64,000 nt of DNA. Origin: Aquimarina muelleri DSM 19832 (GTDB lineage: Bacteria > Bacteroidota > Bacteroidia > Flavobacteriales > Flavobacteriaceae). The DNA is taken from assembly GCF_000430665.1 (NCBI RefSeq), contig NZ_AUML01000019.1, positions 46,621 through 110,620 on the forward strand, in the 5' to 3' direction. Numbering within the stretch: position 1 is the first letter of the stretch; every line of letters starts with the position of its first letter. A model generated the notes under the pieces. It made no database searches. It saw nothing but the letters and a program-made list of their open reading frames with translations, and was not told where the DNA came from. This document shows, piece after piece, positions 28,922 to 37,907 of the stretch. The translations under genes and the position numbers were made by a program.

Positions 28922-29527
28922 TTAAATTGATTTCAAATTAATTGTAAGCTTTAAATTCTTATGCTCTATTTTAATTAAATTTGCAATAAAATTATCTGTA
29001 TTTTTAAATGTGAAAATTACTTTTTCTTTCCCTTTTCCTGATCTGACAATTTTATGTATTTGATTACTAATCGTATAATAATAATGTCTCTTATCATAAA
29101 TCTTAGTTTCAAAAACCGCGTAATTATTAGATGAAAATGCATTTAAAAACAGAGGGGATTCTTCAATTAACACTTTGAAATCTTTTTTTAAAATATTGAT
29201 TAAAATTTTTTTGTTTAGATCCTCTAAAATGTAATTTACTCTAAAGTCCTCATTAATAAATGAAAAATCAAAAATTTTGTTTCCCATTTCTGTGGTAAAC
29301 ACAACTCGATGATTGTTATTTCTAATTTTTTTTACAATAAAAACTCCACCAAAAGGCTTATCATTTACATTAATAGTTGCTTTATATATATAGTCTTTCT
29401 GTTTATCTGAAAAATATGTGTTCTTTAGAACCAAATCAGATATCTCTCTTTTTATAAAATTGTTGTTCTCTGGGTAAGAAGCACATCCTACAAAGAAAAA
29501 ACAAAAACTAATGAGTAAATACCTCAT
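28922..29527 (-). CDS. lipoprotein of unknown function in pigment cluster
   Basis: A 201-residue protein with a lipoprotein signal (SFCFFFVGC, lipidated Cys15). The mature part is beta-rich with many Asn/Lys/Ile and no recognised domain. It overlaps the LolA-like gene by 20 bases. A LolA homologue plus a small lipoprotein is a recurring pair in aryl polyene clusters, so a LolB-like acceptor role is possible by analogy. The sequence itself does not prove it. Confidence 0.65.
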   Translation of the reverse strand: MRYLLISFCFFFVGCASYPENNNFIKREISDLVLKNTYFSDKQKDYIYKATINVNDKPFGGVFIVKKIRNNNHRVVFTTEMGNKIFDFSFINEDFRVNYILEDLNKKILINILKKDFKVLIEESPLFLNAFSSNNYAVFETKIYDKRHYYYTISNQIHKIVRSGKGKEKVIFTFKNTDNFIANLIKIEHKNLKLTINLKSI

Positions 29528-30125
29528 CTGGCAAAGAAGAGTTTAATATTCTATTACTAAATACTATTCTTGTATAATCATTTGAAGGCTCTATAATTTT
29601 AATTTCAATTACATCTCCATCAGAGTCAAATGTAATATAAAACACTTTAATATATTTTTTGAATTTTTTGTCTTTCGATCCGAAATGAACTTCGCTATTC
29701 CCTTGTTTTTTATAATAATTTATGACAAATTCATTATCATCAAACATATCTCCTTTTAAACTACTAACGATAAGGTGATTTAATTTTTTAAATTGTTCAC
29801 TAGCACCTATATCAATCTTGTTTTTATTACCTTCATCATTAATATAAAGTGTTTCATTTTTAAATATTACTGAATACTTAAAAGGTTTTATGTATTCCCA
29901 TTTTACCATATTTGGCGTTTTAAAAGCAAGTTTTCCTGTTGTAATAATATCATTCGATAAAAAATCCAAATGCTTGTATTGTGTAAAATCACTAGAAATA
30001 GTTTTTGTTTCTATAGCGTGAGTTTTCACTTTTTCTTTTAAAGCATTGATTTCTGCAATACTCATTTTAGTCTGAGCATGTAGAGTAGTAGTGATAAATA
30101 ATATGAGACATATAATTTTATGCAT
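29508..30125 (-). CDS. LolA-like periplasmic lipid/lipoprotein carrier
   Basis: A 205-residue periplasmic protein with a signal peptide (MHKIICLILFITTTLHAQ). It has the LolA fold signature: SSDFTQYKHLDFLSNDIITTGKLAFKTPNMVKWEYIKPF, where strands form the half-barrel for acyl chains. LolA normally shuttles lipoproteins; dedicated LolA copies in aryl polyene clusters are thought to carry the hydrophobic pigment across the periplasm. It overlaps the deacetylase gene by 8 bases and the lipoprotein gene by 20 bases. Confidence 0.85.
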   Translation of the reverse strand: MHKIICLILFITTTLHAQTKMSIAEINALKEKVKTHAIETKTISSDFTQYKHLDFLSNDIITTGKLAFKTPNMVKWEYIKPFKYSVIFKNETLYINDEGNKNKIDIGASEQFKKLNHLIVSSLKGDMFDDNEFVINYYKKQGNSEVHFGSKDKKFKKYIKVFYITFDSDGDVIEIKIIEPSNDYTRIVFSNRILNSSLPDEVFTH

Positions 30126-30894
30126 ACGCTTTTATCTTAAATAAAGAATCTATCGTTACCGATTCTATATTTTGTTGTTGTAAAAATAACAATAACTGTT
30201 CCAAAACGACAATTGTTTTTAAACTTGTATCATGAAGTAAAATGATATCACCTTTATATAGTTTTTTTGTAATTCGTTTTAACACTTTATCCGAACTTCT
30301 TGATGTTGTATCCAAAGATCTAATACTCCATCCTATTGACTGCAACCCTGTAACTTTTAATGCTCTTTTTATTCTTGGGTTTGTTACTCCAAAAGCGGGC
30401 CTGTAAAGCTTTAAATCCACTCCTACTACACTTTTTGCTATAGCATTTGTTTGTTGAAGCTCTGAAATTACTTTTTCTGTACTTAAAAAACCAAAAGAGT
30501 TAGGGTGCGAATAGGTATGATTTCCTATAGAATGTCCTTCATTAATACAGTTTTTGACTAAATCTGGATATGCTTCAATATGCTTCCCTACGCAAAAAAA
30601 AGTGGCTTTTGCATTATACTTTTTTAAAAGTTTTAAAACCAAGGGGGTAAACTCAGGATTTGGGCCATCATCAAATGTAATCGCTACTTGATTTTTTTTA
30701 ATACCGCTACTAGAGTTTAGAGATTTAACATGATAGTTCCACTGTATTAATCCAGAGCCACATATTGTAAGGATCAACCATATAATGGCTAATAAAAAAT
30801 ACAGCCAAAAGGATACATGAAACCCATAATTGGTTAAAAGTAAAACCAAAAAAACGATTATTGTTACTCTATTTACATTTTTAAAATTTAACAT
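30118..30894 (-). CDS. polysaccharide deacetylase (NodB) family protein
   Basis: A 258-residue protein with two N-terminal hydrophobic segments (about residues 10-45) anchoring a NodB domain outside the cytoplasm. The metal and catalytic motifs are present: TFDDGPNPEFTP (Asp-Asp), GNHTYSH (His-x3-His), YRPAFG and LLHDTS. It should be a metal-dependent deacetylase. Its substrate in a pigment cluster is unknown; family members are recurrent in flexirubin loci. It overlaps both neighbours by a few bases. Confidence 0.85.
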   Translation of the reverse strand: MLNFKNVNRVTIIVFLVLLLTNYGFHVSFWLYFLLAIIWLILTICGSGLIQWNYHVKSLNSSSGIKKNQVAITFDDGPNPEFTPLVLKLLKKYNAKATFFCVGKHIEAYPDLVKNCINEGHSIGNHTYSHPNSFGFLSTEKVISELQQTNAIAKSVVGVDLKLYRPAFGVTNPRIKRALKVTGLQSIGWSIRSLDTTSRSSDKVLKRITKKLYKGDIILLHDTSLKTIVVLEQLLLFLQQQNIESVTIDSLFKIKAYA

Positions 30895-31952
30895 TTACGC
30901 AATAAAGTGAGGCTATGATTTTCTCCTCTATACTGATTGTATAACAAAATAGTTCTATAATTTTCTTTTGATTTTTTGTTTATTTTAATTGCTTCTGGTA
31001 GTTTTTGAGTTTTTAAGATTTTTGAAGCGAGCCATATGCCAAAAGAGGATGCTGTATTAAATTCACCACATAAATGTTTATAGTATACTTGTTGGGTATC
31101 TTTAAATAAACCTGAGCTTAATTTATTATAAAACATATCATATTGTATGTCTCCATTGTTACCTAATACAATAGCATCTATATTCTCGACACTTATATTA
31201 TTATCTTTTAAAAATAGTATTACAGTATTTAAAACCTCTGTTTCTAAGAGAGTATTATAAGTCTCTACTGCTAGAACTTCTGCGTAAGTAGAATCTTGTT
31301 TTTTATTTGACACCACAAAGAAATTTGCTCCTTCACCAAATATTGTCCCTGCTGTATTAGAGCCTAATAATTTAGTAGTTTCAATTTTTTCTAGTTTTAT
31401 ATGATTGATAAGTTTATGGATAGCAATGGTATGCTCTCCTTGTTCATCAACCCCTCCTATTAAGATAGTATTTGCTTCATCATTTTCTAATTGTAGCTTG
31501 GCATCTAGTAATGTTGACTCAAATGATATGCTTGCGTGTACATATGTAAAATTATAGCCTTTACATTGAAGTCCTAAAGCGATTTGCCCTCCTACAGTAT
31601 TATGAGTTGATTGTATAAATGATGTTGGTGTAAGATATTTTTCGTCGTTATCTATAATTGCACTAACAAACTTTTCAGAATCTCTAACACAACCCATTCC
31701 CGTTCCTGTAATGATAGCATCCACATTTTCTAAACCAGCATCTCTTAATGCTATTCTAGAGGCTACAACTCCCATTTTAATTCCTTTTGCCATTCTACGT
31801 GCTGCTACTGGGTCAATGTATTCTTTATAATCTGGATTAACTACAGGAATTACATTATTAGTATAAACTAGGATTTTCTCTAAAAAATCATTGTTACCAA
31901 ATGTTTTTTGAGATGAAATAGATCCAATACCATTTATGTACACTTTACTCAT
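30888..31952 (-). CDS. ketosynthase-like chain-length factor (no catalytic Cys)
   Basis: A 354-residue thiolase-fold protein of the ketosynthase family. At the nucleophile position the sequence reads TYVHASISFESTLLDAKL, so Cys is replaced by Ser, and the NAHGT histidine motif is missing (VLGNNGDIQYD). It therefore should not condense on its own. This is the pattern of a chain-length factor. It lies directly beside an active ketosynthase gene (32003-33205), like the ApeO:ApeC heterodimer described for aryl polyene synthases. It probably sets polyene length. Confidence 0.8.
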   Translation of the reverse strand: MSKVYINGIGSISSQKTFGNNDFLEKILVYTNNVIPVVNPDYKEYIDPVAARRMAKGIKMGVVASRIALRDAGLENVDAIITGTGMGCVRDSEKFVSAIIDNDEKYLTPTSFIQSTHNTVGGQIALGLQCKGYNFTYVHASISFESTLLDAKLQLENDEANTILIGGVDEQGEHTIAIHKLINHIKLEKIETTKLLGSNTAGTIFGEGANFFVVSNKKQDSTYAEVLAVETYNTLLETEVLNTVILFLKDNNISVENIDAIVLGNNGDIQYDMFYNKLSSGLFKDTQQVYYKHLCGEFNTASSFGIWLASKILKTQKLPEAIKINKKSKENYRTILLYNQYRGENHSLTLLRKC

Positions 31953-32002
31953 ATATCTTCAACTAAAAAACATTTATACAATATATTAGGTTCTAAAATT
32001 TA

Positions 32003-33205
32003 TTATTGTTTTTTCGAAAAAATTAATGAGGAACAATTGCCTCCAAAACCTAAAGAATTAGATAATACTGATTGTAATTCCTTTTTTTTGAGTTGTAATT
32101 GAGGGGTAATATTAAATTCTTTCATTTGGGTCTCAAAATTTAGATTAGGATAAATTATATTATTTTGAAGTGCTAATACTGCATAAACAGCTTCAATAGC
32201 ACCTGCTGCAGCCAGAGTATGCCCTGTATATGCTTTTGTAGAACTAAACTCAGGTAGCTTATCTCCAAATACCCTTAAAATTGCACGCCCTTCAGACAAA
32301 TCATTATTTCCTGTTGCAGTTCCATGAGCATTTATATAATCAATATCAGCAGGTATGAATTTTGCAACTTCTAACGCTTTTTGCATAGCTAAAGTTGCTC
32401 CGTCTCCGTTCTCTGAAGATGCTGTTTGATGGTACGCATCATTTGCATTACCATACCCTTTTATATATGCTAATACATCTCTACTTTCTGCTGTAACAAC
32501 CTTATCTGACTCTAGGACTAAAAATGCAGCGGCCTCCCCTAAGTTTAAGCCTTTTCTGTTCTCATCAAAAGGGGTATTATATGTATCGGATAAAATCATT
32601 AAGGTTTTAAATCCGTTAATAGTAAACTTAGACAAACAATCTGTTCCTCCTACAACTACTCTATCTAATTTACCAGATTTAATTAACCTTGCTCCAAACA
32701 TTATAGCATTTGCGGCAGAAGAGCAAGCTGTACTTATAGTAGTAACTAAGCTTTTTTTAATTCCTAATTGTTCTGCTATTTTTTGAGTTGAATCTCCAGC
32801 ATGATGTCCCTCAATATATTTTTGAACATCTTTGTTTTTGAGATAATCATAATAATAAGCTTCGGTTCTATCCATTCCACCAACACTAGTGGCAGAAATT
32901 AATCCTGTTTTATATGTAGTAATATCTAAAATCCCTGCGTGTTCTATAGCTTGTTTAGCTGCTATAGCTCCTAATAATGCAGTTCTTGAATAATTATTAT
33001 CTGAGGTCAGTCCCAATTGTTTTTCTAACTCCAGATTTGTAGATGCTATTTCACCAACCATAATATCTCCTTGATGAATGGTTTTGATTTTAGAAATCCT
33101 AGAGATTCCTTTTTTACCATTTATAAGAGATTGGTAATTTTCTGTAACATTGTTTCCAATAGCAGAAATTATTCCCATTCCGGTTATAGCAACGCCTTTA
33201 CTCAT
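32003..33205 (-). CDS. beta-ketoacyl-ACP synthase II, probable polyene elongation ketosynthase
   Basis: A 400-residue KAS II-type enzyme with a full Cys-His-His triad: Cys161 in STACSSAANA, His in YINAHGTATGNN and His in YTGHTLAAAGA. The N-terminus MSKGVAITGMGIISAIGN is typical. It sits next to the Cys-less partner encoded at 30888-31952, with which it probably forms the iterative polyene-elongating heterodimer, and 20 bases after an ACP gene. It performs malonyl-ACP condensation in the cytoplasm. Confidence 0.9.
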   Translation of the reverse strand: MSKGVAITGMGIISAIGNNVTENYQSLINGKKGISRISKIKTIHQGDIMVGEIASTNLELEKQLGLTSDNNYSRTALLGAIAAKQAIEHAGILDITTYKTGLISATSVGGMDRTEAYYYDYLKNKDVQKYIEGHHAGDSTQKIAEQLGIKKSLVTTISTACSSAANAIMFGARLIKSGKLDRVVVGGTDCLSKFTINGFKTLMILSDTYNTPFDENRKGLNLGEAAAFLVLESDKVVTAESRDVLAYIKGYGNANDAYHQTASSENGDGATLAMQKALEVAKFIPADIDYINAHGTATGNNDLSEGRAILRVFGDKLPEFSSTKAYTGHTLAAAGAIEAVYAVLALQNNIIYPNLNFETQMKEFNITPQLQLKKKELQSVLSNSLGFGGNCSSLIFSKKQ

Positions 33206-33224
33206 CTAAATAAATATAGTTTAT

Positions 33225-33482
33225 TTATTTTGTTCTGTGTTCTGTAATGTATTTTGCCATCACCTCTATTGATCCAAAAATTGCACGTCCTTCTTTAGGG
33301 TCTGTTAATTTAATACCATAATTTTTATCAAGCATTACAATTAACTCTAATGCATCAATTGAGTCTAGACCTAAACCATCACCAAAAAGAACATCGTTAT
33401 CAGCAATATCTTCGACGGTTATATCTTCTAAATTTAATTGTTCTATAATATTTTCTTTTAGCTCTTGTTTTAAAACCTCCAT
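33225..33482 (-). CDS. acyl carrier protein
   Basis: An 85-residue acidic helical protein with the phosphopantetheine site at Ser41 in GLGLDSIDALELIV. It carries growing chains for the ketosynthases encoded beside it. It begins two bases before the stop-side neighbour and is one of two ACPs in the cluster (the other is at 43143-43391). Two ACPs are usual in aryl polyene systems. Confidence 0.93.
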   Translation of the reverse strand: MEVLKQELKENIIEQLNLEDITVEDIADNDVLFGDGLGLDSIDALELIVMLDKNYGIKLTDPKEGRAIFGSIEVMAKYITEHRTK

Positions 33483-33483
33483 A

Positions 33484-34104
33484 TTATGTGTTGTATAATT
33501 TTATTATCTCTTGTTTAGTATGTGCTATAGTTCCTTCTTTAGAAACCAAATATAAAAATGCTTCATACTCTATTCCATTAAACTCTACCCAACCACAAAG
33601 CACTTCTTTAGCTTTGTTTGTTGACAATAAACTTTTTGTATACTCTAATAAATATTCTGCATTAAAGCTGTCAAAGATAAAAAAACTATTTTCAGAATGT
33701 AGTTTATATTTAATACTTATCTCGCCAATACAAATATTAGGCAACGTATAAACAAAAACCGCTGGGCTTGGATAATAGTTATCTTTATCTTGAATCGATT
33801 CTTGATGCTTTTTATCAGTATCTAAACTTGATGATTTATTTGAAAATACAATTGCAATATTATTTTCTTCTTCAGTGTTTATTTTTTCTCTACTTAATAA
33901 AACTTCTGATGCCAGAAAAGCTAATTTACTTAGCCCATCCATTTTAAAAAATTTGGGATAATTAATCTCAAAACTTCTATAAGCTGTTTTTATAAAATCT
34001 AAAAAATCAAGAGTATCTTCATTCTTATATATAACAGATTTATTTAATGATATTTTATTATCTTTTATCTGGCAAAATGATTTTATATAGTACTTAGTAT
34101 TCAT
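33484..34104 (-). CDS. half-size ketosynthase-like protein without catalytic residues
   Basis: A 206-residue protein that resembles only the N-terminal half of a ketosynthase. It has the pattern FKMDGLSKLAFLASEVLL, IAIVFSNKSSSLDTD and PSPAVFVYTLPNICIGEISIKYKL, followed by VLCGWVEFNG. Where a catalytic Cys would occur the text reads SENSFFIFDSF. No second half follows; the stop is followed after one base by the ACP gene. Small pseudo-ketosynthases of this type occur in flexirubin/aryl polyene loci. It may be a structural partner or priming helper. It is downstream of a 40-bp palindrome that separates it from the next upstream gene. Confidence 0.62.
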   Translation of the reverse strand: MNTKYYIKSFCQIKDNKISLNKSVIYKNEDTLDFLDFIKTAYRSFEINYPKFFKMDGLSKLAFLASEVLLSREKINTEEENNIAIVFSNKSSSLDTDKKHQESIQDKDNYYPSPAVFVYTLPNICIGEISIKYKLHSENSFFIFDSFNAEYLLEYTKSLLSTNKAKEVLCGWVEFNGIEYEAFLYLVSKEGTIAHTKQEIIKLYNT

Positions 34105-34207
34105 AAGTTAATTACATTCTTTTTATAAGTAAATATAGTGCAGTACTATCCTCTCTACTACTAAATCCTTTTTTTAAAAATTATTCTAGATTCATTTACC
34201 AGTTCTA

Positions 34208-34247
34208 TTATTTCAATCATTTTATATATATAAAATGATTGAAATAA
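34208..34247. repeat. 40-bp perfect palindrome inside the pigment operon
   Basis: Arms TTATTTCAATCATTTTA (34208-34224) and its exact complement (34231-34247) surround a self-complementary TATATA. It lies 66 bases after the stop of a ketosynthase gene and 103 bases before the start of the half-ketosynthase gene, the largest gap in the leftward operon. The minus strand has no U-tract after it, while the plus strand does. It could be an attenuator, mRNA-processing site or operator. Confidence 0.75.
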
Positions 34248-34313
34248 TTTTGTAACTTCTTGATTTGATCTATGACTTTTATTATTTGGATTAGCACCTC
34301 TTTATAGAATAAA

Positions 34314-35459
34314 TTATTTTACTTTTTGAAATAGTACTGCTGTATTACAACCCCCAAAACCTGAAGCAGTTTTTAGAAAAGTATCTAATTTTCTTGATGT
34401 TGTTTCTGTGATAATATTCAAAGGTTTCGACACTCCTAATTCACTAAATCCTAATGAGGTATACAAGGTGTTATTTTGCAGCGAATGCATCCCGACAATA
34501 GTCTCAACCAACCCTGAAGCTCCTAATGTGTGTCCAAAATAGCCTTTCAAACTATTTAAAGGCACTTTATTTAATCCTAACCGATTAAATGCAATTGCTT
34601 CTGTCTCATCATTAAACAATGTCGCCGTACCATGTGCTGAAATGTAATCTATATCATTAAAAGTAATATTACTTTCTTTAATGGCTGACTTCACACTTCG
34701 GCACAACCCTTCTCCGGTTCGGGAAGGACCAGAAATATGATTTGCATCATTACTAGAGCCTTCTCCCAAAACAACAACGGCTTCTTTTGATAAAGCATTT
34801 GTATCTTTAGTAACTAAAATACTCGCAGCAACTTCTCCTATATTTACTCCTGATCGGTTTTTATCATAAGGCTTACATGGTTCATTACTTAATGCTTGAA
34901 ACGAATTAAATCCTGTTATTATAAATTCTGTTACAATATCTCCGCTAACAATAAAGACATTATCATATACACCTTGATTAATATAACGTTTTGCAATTGC
35001 AATAGATAGAACTCCAGACACACATGCATTAGAAACAACAATAGCTTCTTTTTTAAAACCTAATGCTTCTTTTATTACTCGTCCTAAAACACTTAAATAA
35101 GCTCGTTCTTTTGAAAACCTACTGTTTTTATCTAAAACATCAACATTTCCTTTTGTTGTTGAAATTATCAACCCTACTCTATTGTTTATAGGTATTTTAG
35201 CCTCCCCTATCACTTTGCTTAAAGAAGAAATCATCATATGCTCTAAGCGAGTAAAATCTCCTTCAATGCCTAACGTCTTAAAATTTGCATATAAATCTTT
35301 ACTATTTATTATTGAAGAATAAAATGGCTGAGACAAAATGGCTTTATCTTCTATAAGTTGTAGCCCAGAGTTTTTATCCTGAATATTTTGCACAACAATC
35401 TCACTATCGAACCCTAGTGATGATATTATATTATTATATGAAGCATAAATCTTATTCAT
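34314..35459 (-). CDS. beta-ketoacyl-ACP synthase (third ketosynthase of the cluster)
   Basis: A 381-residue ketosynthase with Cys146 (SNACVSGVLS), His in YISAHGTATLFND and His in YFGHTLGASGLVE, so it is catalytically complete. The N-terminus (MNKIYASYNNIISSLG) is shortened compared with KAS II enzymes. It overlaps the thioesterase gene by 8 bases. In aryl polyene systems separate ketosynthases handle starter loading and chain extension; which step this one performs cannot be told from sequence. Confidence 0.85.
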   Translation of the reverse strand: MNKIYASYNNIISSLGFDSEIVVQNIQDKNSGLQLIEDKAILSQPFYSSIINSKDLYANFKTLGIEGDFTRLEHMMISSLSKVIGEAKIPINNRVGLIISTTKGNVDVLDKNSRFSKERAYLSVLGRVIKEALGFKKEAIVVSNACVSGVLSIAIAKRYINQGVYDNVFIVSGDIVTEFIITGFNSFQALSNEPCKPYDKNRSGVNIGEVAASILVTKDTNALSKEAVVVLGEGSSNDANHISGPSRTGEGLCRSVKSAIKESNITFNDIDYISAHGTATLFNDETEAIAFNRLGLNKVPLNSLKGYFGHTLGASGLVETIVGMHSLQNNTLYTSLGFSELGVSKPLNIITETTSRKLDTFLKTASGFGGCNTAVLFQKVK

Positions 35460-35913
35460 CTATATTTATAAGGCCTTCTTTTTGTTTCCATTTTATAAAG
35501 AAAGGAGGTATTGTTAGTGACAAGTCTCCATTTCCTACATCCCCCACAAATACTTGTATGGTTTTTCCTGTACAAACTAATTTTTGGTCTTGATTATATA
35601 TTTCGTATCTAAAAATCATTTTTGCAGCAGGACTATCTACATAAATTGTTTTTATAGTAGCAATATCCCCATATCGCAAAGGTAATTTATGCTCTGTGCT
35701 GGATTTTACAATAGGTGTAGCATAGCCAAACTTTTTTTGATCTAAATAAGAAATACCATGATGTCTGCCAAAAGCTTCTCTTCCATCTTCGAAATACTGA
35801 ATATAATTGCCATGCCAGACAATCCCTAAAGGGTCTGTCTCTACAAAACGTACTCTTACCTCACTGGTAAAACTTATTTCTTTATTACCTTTATACTGCA
35901 TTTTTCTTTTCAT
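35452..35913 (-). CDS. 4HBT-type hotdog thioesterase
   Basis: A 153-residue YbgC/4-hydroxybenzoyl-CoA thioesterase-like hotdog protein. The family active-site stretch reads VRFVETDPLGIVWHGNYIQ with the catalytic Asp. It would release acyl chains from ACP or CoA, or act as an editing enzyme. The start could be the Met at 35901 (MQYKGNKEIS), which fits family N-termini better. It overlaps the permease gene by 23 bases (11 with the later start) and the ketosynthase gene by 8 bases. ApeK-type thioesterases are normal members of aryl polyene clusters. Confidence 0.85.
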   Translation of the reverse strand: MKRKMQYKGNKEISFTSEVRVRFVETDPLGIVWHGNYIQYFEDGREAFGRHHGISYLDQKKFGYATPIVKSSTEHKLPLRYGDIATIKTIYVDSPAAKMIFRYEIYNQDQKLVCTGKTIQVFVGDVGNGDLSLTIPPFFIKWKQKEGLINIDE

Positions 35914-37162
35914 TATAAATAATAGAAATTAAGACTGTTATTATAAAAAATAATAAAAGTAATGTTATCTCGGGAACAAACTCTATAAAACTAGCATTCC
36001 GTAAAAACACATCATAAAAGGCATTTAAACCCCAGTTCATAGGTGAAATATTGGATAATGTCTGCATAAACTTTGGCATTACAAAAACAGGTACCCAAAC
36101 ACCTCCTAAAGCAGCTAATATAACTACAAAAGTTGCTCCAAATGGCGCAGACTGTTCTTGTGTTTTGGCAATGGTCCCTAACAATAAACCTAATCCTATT
36201 GCTGCTAAACCTGCAAAAAAAGCTACAATAAATAAGTTAAACAATCTTCCTGCAACATCTAATGTAGGCAAACCCATTTTAGGAAATAAAAATATACCTA
36301 TTAGTAACATTAGAACGAATTGGATTAGACAAACAACTAAATAAACTATTGTTTTTCCGCCTAAAACTGTTGCATAGGATACTGGATTTGTTCTTAATCG
36401 AACAAAGGTTCCTTGATTTTTTTCTTTTACTATATTTATAGATAATGGAACAATAATAAAAAAGATAGCAAACAGTGTCCAAGCAGGTATATTGTGTTGT
36501 ACAGAATTAGGGATTATTTCTTTATCTCCTTTTTTAGGAACTATTTCTTTAAAGCTGATAAAACTATCTGTTTCAAAAATAGCTTCTGTATCATCTCCTT
36601 CTGATACTTGGTCTTGAAAAGCTTTATATATAGATTGCGTTTCTATTTTAGAAATCATTTTATCAATACCATTTTTCACAGAACTTTTAAAAGTTTGCTG
36701 AGTTGCTGGGTCAAAATACAATCTGACTTCTTTATTTAAAATTGTTTCTTTAATTTCCACCTCAACATCCTCTTCTAATCCAAATTTAGCCAAAATGCCT
36801 TCCACATTCTGGTTAACCTTCTTGTCTAAATCTAATGATAATTTTTCGGGAATTATTATAGCTAATTGATAATCTCCCTTAAACACTAAATCTTTTGCTT
36901 CTTCTTCTTTATTTTTTTGAATAACCTGAAAAGCATTAGACTCTACAAAACCATTAATTATAGTTTCTGAAACCAAACCATTATCGTGATTTACAAGAAG
37001 TATAGGAATTTTATTGTCTGCGATAGATTTAAAGGAACTATCCTGAATTATTGTTATTGTAATGATTAGTACAACTGGCATTATAAATAAAATAGCAAGC
37101 CCTCCAACATCCCTGGTTATTAATAAAAACTCTTTGTATGTAGATGCTAATAATTTATGCAT
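35891..37162 (-). CDS. ABC-2 type exporter permease
   Basis: A 423-residue ABC-2 membrane protein. It has one N-terminal helix (about 20-40), a large extracytoplasmic domain (about 45-225) and five to six C-terminal helices (from IPAWTLFAIFFIIVPL), the layout of YhgE/YbhR-like export permeases. It overlaps the ATPase gene by 8 bases, and the two form a complete exporter. Export of the pigment or its precursor is inferred from the operon position. Confidence 0.88.
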   Translation of the reverse strand: MHKLLASTYKEFLLITRDVGGLAILFIMPVVLIITITIIQDSSFKSIADNKIPILLVNHDNGLVSETIINGFVESNAFQVIQKNKEEEAKDLVFKGDYQLAIIIPEKLSLDLDKKVNQNVEGILAKFGLEEDVEVEIKETILNKEVRLYFDPATQQTFKSSVKNGIDKMISKIETQSIYKAFQDQVSEGDDTEAIFETDSFISFKEIVPKKGDKEIIPNSVQHNIPAWTLFAIFFIIVPLSINIVKEKNQGTFVRLRTNPVSYATVLGGKTIVYLVVCLIQFVLMLLIGIFLFPKMGLPTLDVAGRLFNLFIVAFFAGLAAIGLGLLLGTIAKTQEQSAPFGATFVVILAALGGVWVPVFVMPKFMQTLSNISPMNWGLNAFYDVFLRNASFIEFVPEITLLLLFFIITVLISIIYNEKKNAV

Positions 37163-37898
37163 GATCTCTTAATCCTTTCCCTGTTAAGGCTAAAAATACG
37201 TCTTCTAGATTATTCGCGTTTGATTGATTAGAAATTAACTCTTTTGGTTGCCCTTGAGTTATTATTTTTCCGTGATCAATAATTGCTACTTTGGTACAAA
37301 AATCTTCAGCCTCATTTAGATGATGTGATGTATAAATAATAGTAGTCCCTTTTTCATTTAAGATCCGTAAGTATTCAATAATTACATTTTTGGATTGTAC
37401 ATCTACCCCTACAGTTGGTTCGTCTAAAAACAACACTTTGGGTTCATGCAATATACTTGCAATTAAATTAATACGTCGTTTCATTCCTCCAGAAAATGTA
37501 CTTACCTTTTTATTCGCAAACTTGGACAATCCTAATATATCCATTGTTTGATTTATTTTAGACTTTAACGCTTTGCCTTTTAACCCATACATACTACCAA
37601 AATACATAAGGTTTTCAAAAGCTGTCAACGATGGGTATAATGCATATTCTTGTGGCACAATACCTATTAGTTGTTTTAGTCGATTTTTTGAAGTTTTATA
37701 GGTTAAACCATCTATAGTAAACAAACCTGAAGTTGGTTTAATTAAAGAACATAGCAACGAAATTAAAGTTGTTTTCCCTGCCCCATTTGGGCCAAGTAAT
37801 CCAAAAATTTCTTTTTCAGCAATAAACAAATCTAAGTTTGACAAAGAATACGTATCTGCGTATTTGTATTTTTTAGATAATTGTTCTATTCTAATCAT
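37155..37898 (-). CDS. ABC transporter ATP-binding protein
   Basis: A 247-residue ATPase with Walker A GPNGAGKTT, signature FSGGMKRR, Walker B VLFLDEPTVG and the H-loop IIYTSHHLNEAE. It powers the ABC-2 permease encoded immediately downstream (8-base overlap). A single nucleotide-binding subunit with one permease suggests homodimers of each. Substrate is inferred to be pigment-related. Confidence 0.92.
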   Translation of the reverse strand: MIRIEQLSKKYKYADTYSLSNLDLFIAEKEIFGLLGPNGAGKTTLISLLCSLIKPTSGLFTIDGLTYKTSKNRLKQLIGIVPQEYALYPSLTAFENLMYFGSMYGLKGKALKSKINQTMDILGLSKFANKKVSTFSGGMKRRINLIASILHEPKVLFLDEPTVGVDVQSKNVIIEYLRILNEKGTTIIYTSHHLNEAEDFCTKVAIIDHGKIITQGQPKELISNQSNANNLEDVFLALTGKGLRDHA

Positions 37899-37907
37899 GC
37901 TTTTTTA

